A program made the translations under genes and the position numbers. The notes under the pieces are model-generated. The model made no database searches. It was not told where the DNA came from and worked only from the letters and a program-made list of their open reading frames with translations. From Microvelia longipes (lineage: Eukaryota; Arthropoda; Insecta; Hemiptera; Veliidae): a stretch of DNA of 64,000 bases. The stretch's first letter is position 1, and each line of letters opens with the position of its first letter. Positions 12,281 to 55,944 of the stretch are shown one piece after another. Location of the stretch: assembly GCA_018340805.1 (NCBI GenBank), contig JACMZG010001914.1, positions 47,197,013 to 47,261,012 of the forward strand, given 5' to 3'.

Positions 12281-12986
12281 TTCTGCGCGGTGGTCCGCAT
12301 GTCGGGCGGAATTTCCTTTGGATGCGTGTTTCCGTGCTTTTTACATTATATAAGTTTACAACTACTAAATAAATAATTCCGGCGCGGTGGTCCGCTGTCG
12401 GGCGAATTTCATTTAGAATGCGTGTTTCCGTGCTAAACAACCCATTTCTTGCTTATGCAAGAACCATGCCCATTGCGTGGTTCCGGTTCATGCTTTAGAA
12501 CCTAAGCAGTTACTTAACTGTCAAGCACTGCTCGTAACTCATTTTGTCTGAATTTTCCAAAGGAAATGCGCTAAAACCTTTAAAGATAACTGACTAAGCT
12601 TAAATATAAGTAACTAAGCTTTAAACTAGTGCAAATAATAGTGCGTACTTCTAATTTTAGAGGCATAGTTTTGTACAACAAATTTGATTATTATGCGCAT
12701 TTCCTTTGGAAAATACAGACAAAATGAGTTACGAGCAGTGCTTGACAGTTGAGTAACTGCTTAGGTTCTAAAGCATGAACCGGAACCACGCAATGGGCAT
12801 GGTTCTTGCATAAGCAAGAAATGGGTTGTTTAGCACGGAAACACGCATTCTAAATGAAATTCGCCCGACAGCGGACCACCGCGCCGGAATTATTTATTTA
12901 GTAGTTGTAAACTTATATAATGTAAAAAGCACGGAAACACGCATCCAAAGGAAATTCGCCCGACATGCGGACCACCGCGCCAGAAT
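12281..12986. mobile_element. Large palindromic (foldback) element
   Basis: Arms of roughly 300 bp (about 12281-12600 and 12690-12986) are inverted copies. The outer end reads GCGCGGTGGTCCGCATGTCG and the inner part GTTTCCGTGCTAAACAACCC. The short centre is non-palindromic. Identical short frames on both strands of the two arms are a by-product of the symmetry, not genes. A sister copy lies at 31807-32479, a solo arm at 40247-40556 and an old copy at 8840-9292. One extra partial end lies at 12145-12190. Confidence 0.88.
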
Positions 12987-13139
12987 TTTTATCATTTTAG
13001 TTGATTCAATACAACTCCCGTCAGAATGTAATTGCTAAATTGTTTCTCTTATCATACTTCTCAAGCCATGAAACTATATTAACTCTAATACTTGTCTCAA
13101 TAATTGTTGCTGTATTGCTCAACAATAAGTGTAAAAAAA

Positions 13140-13480
13140 GTTGATTTAGTGGCCTTTGTAAGGTCATTAATGTAAACGAGGAAGAGTAAAGGTTCTGATT
13201 TGGACCCTTGTGGCACTCCTCTAACCAATAAATATATGAGGCTCTGACTTGATTTCCTCCTTTATGATCCTTAATTAAATCCTTTTTTTAAAGTCGGATT
13301 ATATATGTGTACTCTGTTTAATTTTTATCAGTACTTAATAGTTTACTAAGTCAAAAACCTCAAAAAATTTACAAGTATTTCTAAAATCCGTTCTCTATTT
13401 TCTAAGTTATCATGTAAATAATTTAAAAGATTATACATAACACTATCGAACATTTTTAATTTTAGCATGTGGCAATGCTA
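13140..13480 (-). pseudogene. Non-LTR (jockey/CR1-like) reverse transcriptase fragment
   Basis: Minus-strand translation recovers two linked RT blocks in broken frames. One is an FDSV segment with NLLNYLHDNLENRE near 13400-13480. The other is GVPQGS followed by LLFLVYINDL near 13150-13215, the classic RT motif preceding the catalytic loop in LINE reverse transcriptases. Their order and spacing are right for a LINE RT palm, but stops and at least one frameshift lie between them, and the endonuclease and catalytic YADD parts are not seen. It is an old 5'- and 3'-truncated copy with no function. Clade assignment to jockey or CR1 is tentative. Confidence 0.75.
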
Positions 13481-13489
13481 GATATAATA

Positions 13490-14638
13490 CAACTTGCTAC
13501 CTTTTTAAGATTGACAATATTAGCACATATCAATACTAGATGAGATACAACTTACTACTTTTGTAAAATGACCAATATTTATACACATCAATTATAAATG
13601 AAGTACAAATTGCTACTTTTATAGGATTGTCAATATTAGGAAATAGCAATAGTATATTAAAAATAATTTTCTACTTTTTTAGTATTTAAATAATATGTCT
13701 TTACAAATACTCTTTTTAATTACAACCGTTGAGAATAAATCGTTAAAATAATTAAAATCGTACAGTTACATCAAAAATCTATTCACAATAATGTTATACT
13801 TTTAATAATGAATTTCTGTTGTACTTTGTTTAGAAATCTTTTAATGAAGACAAAAACTTTTTCGAAAGACGGAAGTACTCAAACCTACAGGCAACTTTAT
13901 TGTTTTTATAATTATGATTTTAAAAAAAATACATCAACGACAAAATTAAATATTAACAATGAACTTAAACAAAATAACTTCATACTTTGGAAGTTTTAGG
14001 GAAATTTTTTAAACTTTTTCCACCTCCGAAAAGTAATTACTTGGAAACTAATTACAATTACTTGTTTAATACTTTTCGTTAGAAATTGTTTTTGGAAATT
14101 TTTTTGAATATTATGAAAATGAAAATTTTAATATTTAGAAGGGTTGCGAACAGTTTTGTTTTTATGAGCTTGACAAGTTTCCAATTTGAAAGTTTCGATC
14201 GTTTCAAAGTATTATTTGTTATGTAATAAGTTTAGTTTTAATTTACTGGTTCTGAAAATTTATAATGAAAATTTGTTGTGTAATGACGTTTTCGTTAAGT
14301 CATTGTCCTTTATTTTACAGTTTGCTAAATTAATTTAAAAACAATTTTATGATTAAAAATTAAAAGATTAATAGGTCGCTGTATTCTCCGAAAGCTATTA
14401 TTTTATGTGTACAAAAATAAATTCTTGTTTTATTTCTTCAAAAATAAAATGTGATCCTTTTTTTCTAAACTTAAATTTATTCTCTGACATTGATTAACAT
14501 TAAAACTTTTTAAATTGATAGTAGTTGTAAAAAGAGCTTAGTTTCAACTAAAACCTAATAAAGAAATGTAGATGTTATTTTACTGAGGTAGAAATTTCAA
14601 GGGAAGAAAAAAAGATCTTAAAGGGTAGTATTGAGTTT
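13490..14638. other. AT-rich non-genic interval
   Basis: Contains a degenerate local repeat at 13465-13670 (ACAACTTGCTACTTTT...CAATATTAG units, about 60 bp, three to four copies). No gene is supported. Confidence 0.4.
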
Positions 14639-14639
14639 T

Positions 14640-14870
14640 CAAAGAAAGAAAATTTTGCGGAAAAGCAACAGAGTGAGGTTAGGTCTGTGCCGCAGCTTAA
14701 GTAGAGGAGCGCGGCACTTTTGCCGCGTTGTTAAACAGAGTTGACTTTCAAAGAATGGAAACCATTGTAAGTAAAGGAGTGAGTGCCATCGGAGGGACGG
14801 CAGGAGGCGGCAACGGTTAGGGAAACGGAAGCGGTAAAAGAGCGGCAAGGGATAGTGGTGTCTTAACAAA
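14640..14870. other. GC-richer island of unknown role
   Basis: About 230 bp of markedly higher GC than its surroundings, with GCGGCACTTTTGCCGCG (hairpin-like) and GGAGGCGGCAACGG. At 14755-14766 an ATG in a good start context is followed after four codons by a strong donor-like GTAAGTA (14767). It lies 1.3 kb upstream of the first recognised receptor exon and could be a 5' exon or promoter-proximal sequence. The phase does not fit a direct join to that exon. Confidence 0.25.
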
Positions 14871-14982
14871 TAAATTACCCTATTTTACATTTGACCCAGA
14901 AACTTCGATACTTTTAAACTCTTAATTTATTCAAGAACGTTACTTGTGAAGTAAGATAAATTACTTTAGATATATTTTTGTC

Positions 14983-15140
14983 ATATAAATGCTGTCTGCA
15001 AAAAAACTTTTTTAGTATTAATTTTTTAAATAGCGAATAATCAATTAATAATTTATTAATTCTTCATCCTATTCCTGTCGCAATTATTATTACCAATTGT
15101 AATTATTACCCATATTAAGTATATTGTGTTATTATTCTTA
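14983..15140. repeat. Long inverted repeat arm 2 (partner 11030-11190)
   Basis: Reverse complement of 11030-11190 over about 160 bp. The 3.8 kb between the arms holds a TA microsatellite, tandem repeats, a foldback element and a LINE relic. Confidence 0.85.
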
Positions 15141-15739
15141 TTCTTATTGTGTATGATTTTTGATGGTACAAATGATGATATACCAGAAAAACATGCTAAT
15201 TTTGCACAACTATCTAAGTGTAGTAAAGTAAATAGATTAACGTTAAAAGTATCCTACACAGAGTACATTAGAATGGTAAATTGAGAAAATACAATAAAAA
15301 CGATTGTATTTAACAAAATATTACAATCGTTTAGAATACTTAAAGGATACTTTTGTAGAAGAAATAAAGAAGAAAGAAAGAAAATTGACTTTATTGAATA
15401 ATAAGTGTAAAAATATACAAATATAAATGCATTGAAGCCTGCTCCAGGAACCTTTTTTGAAACGTTAAGAGGAGGGTTACTTAAATAATTAATAAATTAT
15501 GATGATAATATTTCAAAAAAATAGTTTTGTATAACTCCTTGCCACAAGGTTTAAGAGATGTTTCTAAAACAAAATGTTTTAAAAAGGTGTAAATAATTGC
15601 TAATAGAGAGATCATCTTACAATTTATAAGAAAATATAACTTTAAATCTTGTATTTATATGTCATAATAGGTTTTATTAATTTTAATGACTTAAGGCTAT
15701 TGAATGTTTGTACTTACTAGCAAGCATTTTTTACTTTTA

Positions 15740-15960
15740 CCTTCTACCGTAGGTATAAGAAAAAATATTGTATTAACCATTAAAAATTATAACCAAGGTT
15801 TCATCAAATTCATCCGTTTCAGGAATTTTTATTAAGTTCTGAGTCGTTTTCATAATGTTGTTTGTCTTTCTGTGTGTTTTCTGTGTCACTCATAACTCCC
15901 GCAGTGATTATGCTAGATTAGAACTTGGCACTAAAATCAGAATTTTCGGTGCCAAGAATT
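15740..15960. repeat. Dispersed repeat A, inverted fragment
   Basis: Reads TACCGTAGGTATAAGAAAAA, then TTTCAGGAATTTTTATTAAG and the GTTTGTCTTTCTGTGTG stretch. This is the order seen inverted in the other A copies. Confidence 0.6.
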
Positions 15961-16142
15961 TAATTTTTCACACCACGGATACCTATATTTTGTTGAGTCA
16001 TTCGAAATTTTAAAAAAAAGATCATAATAGTAACAATCGATTTGAAATTTGACATACATTTCCATCTATAGGCAGTCATCAATCTACAAAATGTTATCTT
16101 GGTATAATTAAATGTTATTTTACATTGTTTTATTGTTGACAG

Positions 16143-48460
<32,318 letters not shown>

Positions 48461-48580
48461 AGTCATGGTACATAAACATTATTCTCGGAGTAAACGTCGC
48501 GGAAAAAATTGTTTCATTTTTTTCCATCTATGCGTCTTTCATCCCTGATGATAACTCAGACTGTAAAATATCTAAAGATA
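48461..48580 (+). other. Start of receptor 3' flank, probably 3' UTR
   Basis: Follows the receptor stop. The first ATTAAA lies at 48852-48857 and the first AATAAA at 49427-49432; which one serves for polyadenylation, if either, cannot be told. Confidence 0.4.
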
Positions 48581-48651
48581 ACATACAATATAATTGTAGA
48601 TTGTGTCAACTACTCATATTTTGCAAAACTCGGTAGTATCAAATGATATAC
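48581..48651 (+). mobile_element. 71-bp truncated copy of the hammerhead-bearing repeat, 9-bp target duplication
   Basis: Ends with the family's constant terminus (GCAAAACTCGGTAGTATC, then AAATGATATA). Bordered by CTAAAGATA at 48572-48580 and 48652-48660. Only the constant end and a short inverted stub remain. Lies 120 bp past the receptor stop, probably in its 3' UTR. Confidence 0.75.
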
Positions 48652-49444
48652 CTAAAGATACGTCGAATTCGTCGTGGACTTTGAATCAGAAATTACTCAA
48701 ATCTTCGTAAAAGTTGTTCTTCACCTTATACTAATCCTTATAAATAATCGATTAACAAGTGTTTTTAATCGATTATGAATATTATGAACAAGTACTTATT
48801 ATTGTCATTATACGTTTTACAATATAGGTATGTAAACCTTAAAATGGGGAAATTAAAACTGTCTTTAAAATTTTTAAAGTTTTCAAGAGACGTAGATCAC
48901 AGACTATGATCTAGGGTCCTCAAGTTTCAAGTAGCAAAATGTAAAGAATTATACGCTTGCAGATATGAGTGCAGATAAAGACAGGAGTAACTGTTAATCT
49001 TCCAACTAGCAGATTCCACCCAGCAGCTAATACTATATTAGTTTAGCATATTTAGACTTAAAATAATTCTGATTCAATGGTTTAGAATGAATTCATTTTT
49101 GAAATGCAACGATTTAGAAATAATTGATTTAGTAATTCTTGGATGAGTGGATGTAATAGTAATAGTAACGCCTAAGTAACTTGTGGAGTGCCTAGTGGAG
49201 ATGCTTAAGCAAACTAAAGACAAAAGGAGCACATACTTTTATAGACAGCTCATAGTGATGACTTCTACGTGATTCATTTTCAGTCATTCATTTACGTGAA
49301 ACAATTTCAGTGCTGTCAACCTAACAAGAAGTTCAGAAGAATCCTCTTACACATAAGGCTTGCAACTAGAACAAGTAAATGCATGATAAGTCTATTTTGA
49401 ACTTCGAATTTTATTAAGAATATTTAAATAAAAATTATATTTTG

Positions 49445-49905
49445 AATTGAAAAAGAGTAGCAAAAACTTAATGTAATTGGCAAAAGATTAGTAAAGAAAT
49501 ATTTTTATTTGCAAAATATTGTTGAAACAAAAAAATATTGTTAATTGAAAAAGATTTTTGTAAATTGCAAAAGATTGTTGTAAATTCCCATACATTATTG
49601 AAAATTGCAAAAAAAAATGTAAATTGCAAAAAATTCCAAACTGTAAAAGATTTTTGTAAATTGCAAATATTGCTGAAAAGCACAAGAGCTTATTGAAAAT
49701 TGTATAAGAGTTTTGTAAATTGAATAAGACTACAGTAACTTTACTTAAGATTATTGTCAAATGCAAAAAATGGTAAATTACAAATGATTGCTGTACTTTG
49801 CAAAATATTATTGTAAATTACAAAAGATCATAGTAGATTGCAGAAGAGCGTACGTTTTAAAATATAATGGTTAATTTACAAAAGATATTGTAAAGTGCAA
49901 AAGAT
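49445..49905. repeat. Degenerate A-rich tandem repeat, about 20-22-bp unit
   Basis: Repeated AAATTGCAAAAGATT.TTGT units, strongly diverged, about 20 copies. Short frames here are artefacts. Confidence 0.8.
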
Positions 49906-50199
49906 AAAGCTAATGTGGGAAGTCAATTTTTAAACAGGTTCAACTCTAAGTAAGTTTTTCTGAGTTTTTTAAAGGTTAAATATTTGAGTAATTCATAATT
50001 ATAGTAAGTCAATACAACCGTACTTGTACATTTTCATTATGATATATATTTTAAAATAATTGACTCCAAAATTTGATGTGATTGTTATTATGGAAAATTT
50101 ATCGAAAATTATGTTGAACAACAAAAGCCTAAAAATTAAGTTTAATTTCGCAGCAAATAAATTCATACAGAGTACTTCAGGACGTTTCTCCTGTCAGGC

Positions 50200-50440
50200 C
50201 TGCTAAAATATATATACTTTAACATTTGAATTTTCTTATTTATATCGTAGGTATATAGGAAAGGTTTTGTGTTTGCAAAAATATCTGAAACCAGGATGTC
50301 ACCAAAATTATCCGCTTCAGGTGTTTTTAAGTCCTCCTTAATGGTTTTCACTAAGTGGTCTGTCTGTGTGTGTTATCATGGTTGCTCCCAGCGTATTTAT
50401 ACTGGAGGATTGACACTTAGTACAAAAATTAATCTTTAGA
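50200..50440. repeat. Dispersed repeat A, inverted copy
   Basis: ATCGTAGGTATATAGGAAAG, GTTTTGTGTTTGCAAAAATA, then CTGTCTGTGTGTGTTATCAT. Confidence 0.75.
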
Positions 50441-50744
50441 TCTGTTTGTGCTAGCCGATTGTTTTTATGATGTCATTAATCTGCAACGATGACTTATACA
50501 GTAGGTTGCTTAAAAAAATTGTAAAAGGTTGGAAAATAATTGAATTAAGTTAAAATTTTTTACAAGTAAGAATAAAAATAAGAAAATATTTATTTGCTTT
50601 AGATTCTCTTTTACAATACTTTTATAAAAGTCATAAATAATAATTGCAATTCTTTTGGTACACTTGTATCCCTGTAAGTAAAAAATAAGTATTCTAAGTT
50701 TTATTTCAATACGGCAAGTATATCTACAGTTTTCGATGAAGTAT

Positions 50745-50970
50745 AAAAGTTAAGCAGCATCGAGCGAGGTCAGTGCCTGGATGAATGACTGAGTGAATGT
50801 ATTTACTGTCTGAGGGCGAGCGAAGCGAGTGTAAAGACGTGTTGCAGTGTAAATTTAGCTATTAGTTTATTCTAAGGACCAGTTAAGCTGGTCCGATGTA
50901 GTAGGGATAATCGTTTTCCATCTGTTGGGATAAAGAAATGTTCCGAGGTACCCTGTACCATATTTTTTCG
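50745..50970. repeat. Dispersed repeat G, inverted copy
   Basis: GAGGGCGAGCGAAGCGAGTG at 50813 and GTTCCGAGGTACCCTGTACC at 50940-50961. Confidence 0.75.
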
Positions 50971-51980
50971 AAATAAAACTAGATTTTTTAATTTTATTTA
51001 TTTTTAGTATCAGTATCATGAATTTAGCAAAGGTCCAATGACGCACTCATATCCAAACATCATCAGGATTAACCATTTAGATCTTCTTTACTACACCTAA
51101 AAATCTCGGTTTCACATTTATGCGCCTCTACACAACTTTGCCTATACACCTACATTACTAGGCGAGAAAAAATTAATAGCATAACAAGTCAGTTGAAAAT
51201 TCAACAGTTAACTGATAACCGCTTTACAAACACAGCTCTGATGTGTGGCTAAGTATTAAACCAACAATTTTAAGTTTTTGTTATTCAAAGTTCAACTATT
51301 ACTTAATTAATCCTAAATGTCAACTAATAATATAAATGTGATGTTTTATTATCGAATAAATTTAAAAATAAAACTTATTTTTGTGATTTTATATTTAATA
51401 TTGTTAGTGTAAAAATATTGTCAATGTAAAATATTGTAATTGTTGTTACATAAAATAAATTTAAAAAAAAAATATTAGAGATTAGACAGAAGGCGTAAAA
51501 GGTAAAAAACTAGTTTGCAAGGGAGAGATGGATGATAATTATTATGCATTGCTTAAGCGTATGTGGCAAAGTACTAAGTTCCTGCCACCATCTATAACTT
51601 AAGTTTAAATAAAAATAAATTCAAAGGTGAGACTTGATAAGACCAGACCTTAATGGCTAAATATGTAACTAATGACTAGACCTTGGTCACTAACTTAAGT
51701 CAGTGGCGTGACCTAGTCAAGCCAAACCTTAGTGACTAATTGAGTCAAATATGGATTTTGGACCATATTTTGCAATGTAAGTAATTCTTTTAGGCGTGCG
51801 CCCAGCAGGGACCAACTCATAGTTTTTGGCTCATTGAACTTTAACATTAATTCCTTAAAGTATCTACTAAAATATCATCCTTTACAAGTTAAATTTTTGT
51901 AAAGGACATAACCCTTTTTTTCAACTTTTTTATTGAACGTTGCAACTACATGAAACATATGTTATGAGCAATAATGATAA
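50971..51980. other. AT-rich non-genic interval
   Basis: No gene supported. TTAGTGACTAA-like words repeat loosely at 51640-51740. Confidence 0.4.
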
Positions 51981-51984
51981 CAAT

Positions 51985-52186
51985 TATAAGATATGGCTTT
52001 GATATGACTGATGCATGAAGCTACCCAGTGGTAGTATTTGCTGGCATGAGCTTATCCTATATAATGACTACAGTAATAAATAGAAATTATAAGATATGGC
52101 TTTGATATGACTGTTGCAAGAAGCAACCCAGTGGTAGTACTAGCTGGCATGAGCTTATCCTATATATGACTACAGTAATAAATAGA
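51985..52186. repeat. Tandem duplication, about 104-bp unit, two copies
   Basis: ATAAGATATGGCTTTGATAT to ACTACAGTAATAAATAGAAA occurs twice in succession with only a few changes. Confidence 0.9.
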
Positions 52187-52970
52187 AAAAATATCAATTT
52201 AATACTCAATAGTAACAAGAGAAAATAAATAAATAAATAAAAAGATAAATATTTTCATGCAATAATTATTGAAAAATTTAGTTTTCTTTAAATGATACAA
52301 AATTCTCTTTTTACCTACCCCCTCCATCTCTTGCGATTTCAGTAAATGTTAACAGCACAAAAAAGGTAGCGCAGGCCTATGAGGCATTCTCTCTAAGAAA
52401 AGTGTGTTTTATTTTGTTGCTCAACATAAATTCAAACGTTATATGTATAAATTTTACTACCGAAAGCATTTAAAATCAATTATAGTATTATTAGAAGATT
52501 AATAACGACTTGGGAAAAATCAACAATGAAATTTATTATTATTAATTAATAGGAAATTATAATGGTAAGTCTGAAAACAAGTTACAAATGCCACAACGCT
52601 CCACATACATATATATATATGTATTATTATTACCCAAATGGCTGACGGTATCGATAAAAAAAGATTAGCTTTTGGGAAAAATATTACATTTTTGCGTAAA
52701 CAATTTTCAGATTTATTTACATCTGCATGTGAAAACCTTTAACTTGCATACAGATGTGAAAAAAAGTCCTGAAGCATGCTTTTAAAGAAAGCAAAAAGGT
52801 TTGTTAAAAGATATAACAAGAATCAGTTTAAAACAAAAATACATTGAAAGATTTATTATTGTAATAATTTTTATAAATTTTTTTGATTGTTAAAACATAT
52901 AATTAAATGGTCTGATAATTTAATGGTAGTGTCTTTTATAATAATTTATTTATACCACCCTATATGCTTT
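52187..52970. other. AT-rich non-genic interval
   Basis: Nothing recognised apart from a short TATATATATG run at 52610-52623. Confidence 0.4.
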
Positions 52971-52974
52971 AAGC

Positions 52975-53045
52975 CAGAGATAAGCAAAGTGTGAAAACCC
53001 TGGGGGTCTGTGGAAAAATTTTAAGGGGCCCGCGAGGTAATAGGC
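52975..53045. repeat. hAT-like terminal sequence, left
   Basis: CAGAGATAAGCAAAGTGTGA followed by a GGGGGTC...GGGGCCCGC stretch. The inverted counterpart, CAGGGATACGCAAACTGC on the minus strand, ends at 63142. Confidence 0.5.
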
Positions 53046-53197
53046 ATAATATTAAAACAAATATGTGAAAACATTAATTAATTAACTTTAATTTTTTTTC
53101 AAATAATGAAACAGTTCTAATATCCTTTTTAGGAATTTTCAATTAATAACTGAGCTTATGAAATGTTTTTATGTAAATTACGTGACTGTTTCATGTC

Positions 53198-53290
53198 AGT
53201 GGTTCTTAACCTTTTTTCACATATCGCCACTTTTAGAGTATTTATTACATCGCCCCTTCACATTATTAATAATGGAGGGGCAATACCAAG
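53198..53290. repeat. hAT-like terminal sequence (CAGTGGTTCTTAACC)
   Basis: CAGTGGTTCTTAACC is a typical hAT/MITE start, similar to the element at 61211-61907. The other end was not identified. Confidence 0.45.
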
Positions 53291-53884
53291 GAAGCTCATT
53301 TTAAAGATGCTGTGAACTATTTCTTATATTGCTTTTATATTTAGCAGAGCTGAGCCAATTAAAAGGTTACATAAAAAGGAACACAGAAAAGAGCCTCATC
53401 ATAGAAGTTACTATTTCACAATGGTAAAAATTGGGTAAGGTTTGCATGGCTATCAATTTTTTCTTGTCCCTAAAAACAAAATTAATGTAGGTTTTTAAAA
53501 ATATTAAATTAATCTTTTCACTCTTTAGTATTGAAGCAATTATTTTTCATAGGAATTTCCATGTTAGCAATTTTAGTGTAACCATGTTTTTACCTGCAAA
53601 ACTAACGAATTGCTTTTGTCAAGAATTTTTTTGTTTCTGTTTCAAAAAGTTCATTTTTAATGCTATTCTTTTGTCATGGATAAATGTTTGTCAGATGATA
53701 CTATTTTGCAGAATGATGACATGACACAACTTGACATGACATAACTTCTGTTATTTACATGTGATTTTAGGTTACCTGCTTCTTTAAATTTAAATTAAAC
53801 TCCATAATTTTAATTTCGTCCTATAAAGCCTCTTACGACTCATCGCCTCATTTAGTCCCCCCCCCCCTGCGTTTCATCAACCCC

Positions 53885-54012
53885 TGTTATGTCGGACCCC
53901 GATTTATTGGGCTTCTTTAAATAACTCAAAAGTAGCCCAGGTCGGGTGGTTCCGAACATAAACAAACAAAACGCAGGTTCAAAAAAAAGTACAAAAGTAC
54001 ACAATTTAGTTG
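53885..54012 (-). repeat. BEL/Pao LTR-like fragment, left copy
   Basis: TGTTATGTCGGACCCCGATT to CACAATTTAGTTG, repeated at 59356-59474 in the same orientation. Read on the minus strand it ends GACATAACA, as LTRs do. It abuts the gag relic directly. Confidence 0.65.
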
Positions 54013-54406
54013 GACATAAAAATATCTTTGTATGACACCCATTTGGTAATATCACCATCAAAGGTAGGTAAATTAATATTAGAAATTCTAATGTCATAAT
54101 TCGAAGCATTGTTTGATTGAGATGAAGTATTTAAAGTATTATCTAAGTCATCATTAGGTAAGGAAATCGCCAATGCTTCATAATATAAAATTCGAGTTTT
54201 AGAGACCAAATCTTTTAATTCACTCAATGCTTCTTGGTCTTTCAAAAAACGGGCATAGCGTTTAGCTTCCGTAGTATATTCTATAAATTTATCAAAAGTA
54301 GCGTCTAAACGTGACAAACGAGATTTAAATAACTTAAGTGACCACAGTAGCTTTACCTTTATTAACAGTTATATTAATATCTTCAAATAAAACATTAGAC
54401 TTCATT
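54006..54406 (-). pseudogene. BEL/Pao gag fragment (DUF1759 type)
   Basis: Minus-strand reading gives a start (MKSNVLFEDINITV type) near 54406, a frame break around 54325-54340, then 103 residues: SRLDATFDKFIEYT, an E/K-rich helical stretch with ALSELKDLV, and the signature LPTFDGDITKWVSYKDIF. In BEL/Pao gag proteins this last motif opens the DUF1759 region. The frame stops right where the LTR-like repeat 53885-54012 begins, so the rest of gag and all of pol were lost. Gag would have formed the particle; this relic is inert. The family assignment rests mainly on the FDGDITKW motif. Confidence 0.78.
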
Positions 54407-54762
54407 ACATTCCTCCAACCTTACTTTATGGTCAGTATTTTCTACTTTAGGGCCCATATTATCTGAATTAATTTTATTACTACTCTTTCTTATTGTCAAA
54501 CTAAAGTGATAACAATAATCGAATAAAAATGACGAGTACATTTTTCGAGAAAAAGTATTAAAACCACCTGTAAGGAAAACAAAAGCATAAATATAAAATA
54601 TTTTTTGGCTCATATAAAAACAAAAATTTCTTAAGAAATATCCATGAAATAAAATAAAGTAACCCATACTAGGTAACTCATTAATCTACAAGAAAGTTTT
54701 ATATCAGCCAATATTAAAATAATCAAAAATTGCACAATAAAGTAACACATAATAGTTATTTA

Positions 54763-54960
54763 TGCACCTAGTGTATAATGACCCATTATAACCCTGGTCA
54801 CTGTAATGATTCCTAAGGCTGAAAGCCGAAGGAATCATGATTTATAAATCCCGAGGCACAAGCCGAGGGAATTGTTTATTTTAATCCCGAGGCTTTAATT
54901 ACAATTAGCAACGAGGACAATTTGACGAGGGTTACAATGAGGCATTATTCACGTGGTGCA
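54763..54960. mobile_element. MITE, 198 bp, TA-flanked, GAGGC-hairpin core
   Basis: About 33-bp imperfect inverted ends (TGCACC..GTG.ATAATG, then C.CATT.TAACC) are bordered by TA (54761-54762, 54961-54962). The core is two small hairpins, AAGGCTGAAAGCCGAAGGA and CCCGAGGCACAAGCCGAGGG. A sister element lies at 59699-59916. Confidence 0.8.
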
Positions 54961-55195
54961 TACAAAATTTTATCTCCAGAAGGAAAAACAATATATATGA
55001 AACAAAAAAACTGTATTTGTTTATATATAGAATCAGTAAAACATACTACTTTATGCAAAATTAACAAAAATACATTGTATAATATATTATACATACAACA
55101 TAACCACATACATACATAACAAACAAATATCATAATAAACAAAAATATATAAATACCTAAATGCTCTATTAATAAAAATTAAATGTACAACTAAC

Positions 55196-55297
55196 CGTAT
55201 TTGCTTCGTCATCTATACAAGACGGTTGAGGATTATCAGGGATATCGGGAAACAATTGATCTATGTCGTTTACTATCATTTCATTATCACTTTTCAT
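55196..55297 (-). CDS. Candidate first coding exon of unknown gene or transposon
   Basis: On the minus strand an ATG at 55297 opens 34 codons of acidic, low-AT-bias sequence (MKSDNEMIVNDIDQLFPDIP, then DNPQPSCIDDEANT), ending at a donor-like ACG|GTTAGT. Read through, it stops seven codons later. The Asp/Pro-rich composition differs from the Ile/Lys/Asn-rich chance frames around it, and acidic N-terminal exons are common in insect DNA transposases. No partner exon was found on the left. It lies just left of the long inverted repeat arm 55455-55560. This is a weak call and the function is unknown. Confidence 0.25.
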
Positions 55298-55454
55298 CGT
55301 AAACAACCGCACTAAATCCTTTTATGATAAATATTACAGGAATATTACTTAAAGGATAAGAAAAACTTAGTAAAAAAGTAGGTATTTATCGTCAGAACAG
55401 ATTTGATAAAGAAAAAATTATTTGTTTACAGTCTGTAAACAAACTAACTGGATT

Positions 55455-55560
55455 AACTGGGATTTAAACAAGAGTCTAGCCCGCAACTGTGCACGGAAAA
55501 AAATATTATGTTTTGACCCAGGTTTAATGTAAATGTTAGAGTTTATTTAAACTTGCAATG
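55455..55560. repeat. Long inverted repeat arm 1 (partner 58200-58305)
   Basis: CAAGAGTCTAGCCCGCAACT, GTGCACGGA, and TTGACCCAGGTTTA are found inverted at 58200-58300. Confidence 0.85.
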
Positions 55561-55944
55561 CGAGTTTAATCTATTAAATTATTTATTGTATTAATTTAAT
55601 ACGTAAAGTACCTATATAAAAATATTTGTTGTGTTTAGACACTCTATACAGTATTAAGTAAATCGATACATAAAGGGCCAAATGTATTAATGACTTATAC
55701 ATGTTACCATCGGTTTGACTGATAAATTAATTAGATATTAAGCCTTAATTGTGTACATAAATTATTCATAAGTTATAATTTCAGCAGACAAATATTTTAT
55801 TTATAATATAGAGTTAGACTTAATTAAGTATTACAACTTCAAAAGAAATAGAAACTTGCTAAAAAGAACTCAAGATCTTTATAATAATTAATTTTATCAT
55901 TAAGAATAACTTATTCATTTTTTCTGAGTCACTTTAAATCCATT

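Noticed and set aside
12240..13038. Matching short frames on opposite strands (also 31732-31959 and 32325-32525)
   Set aside because: Mirror images created by the foldback arms; no domain, and copies differ in frame.
13808..13999. 63-codon plus-strand frame as a possible N-terminal receptor exon
   Set aside because: Lys/Asn/Thr-rich chance composition, no donor in suitable phase before its stop, and no family resemblance.
54395..54667. 90-codon minus-strand frame left of the MITE
   Set aside because: Hydrophobic, AT-driven composition with no motif; it overlaps the gag start in another frame.
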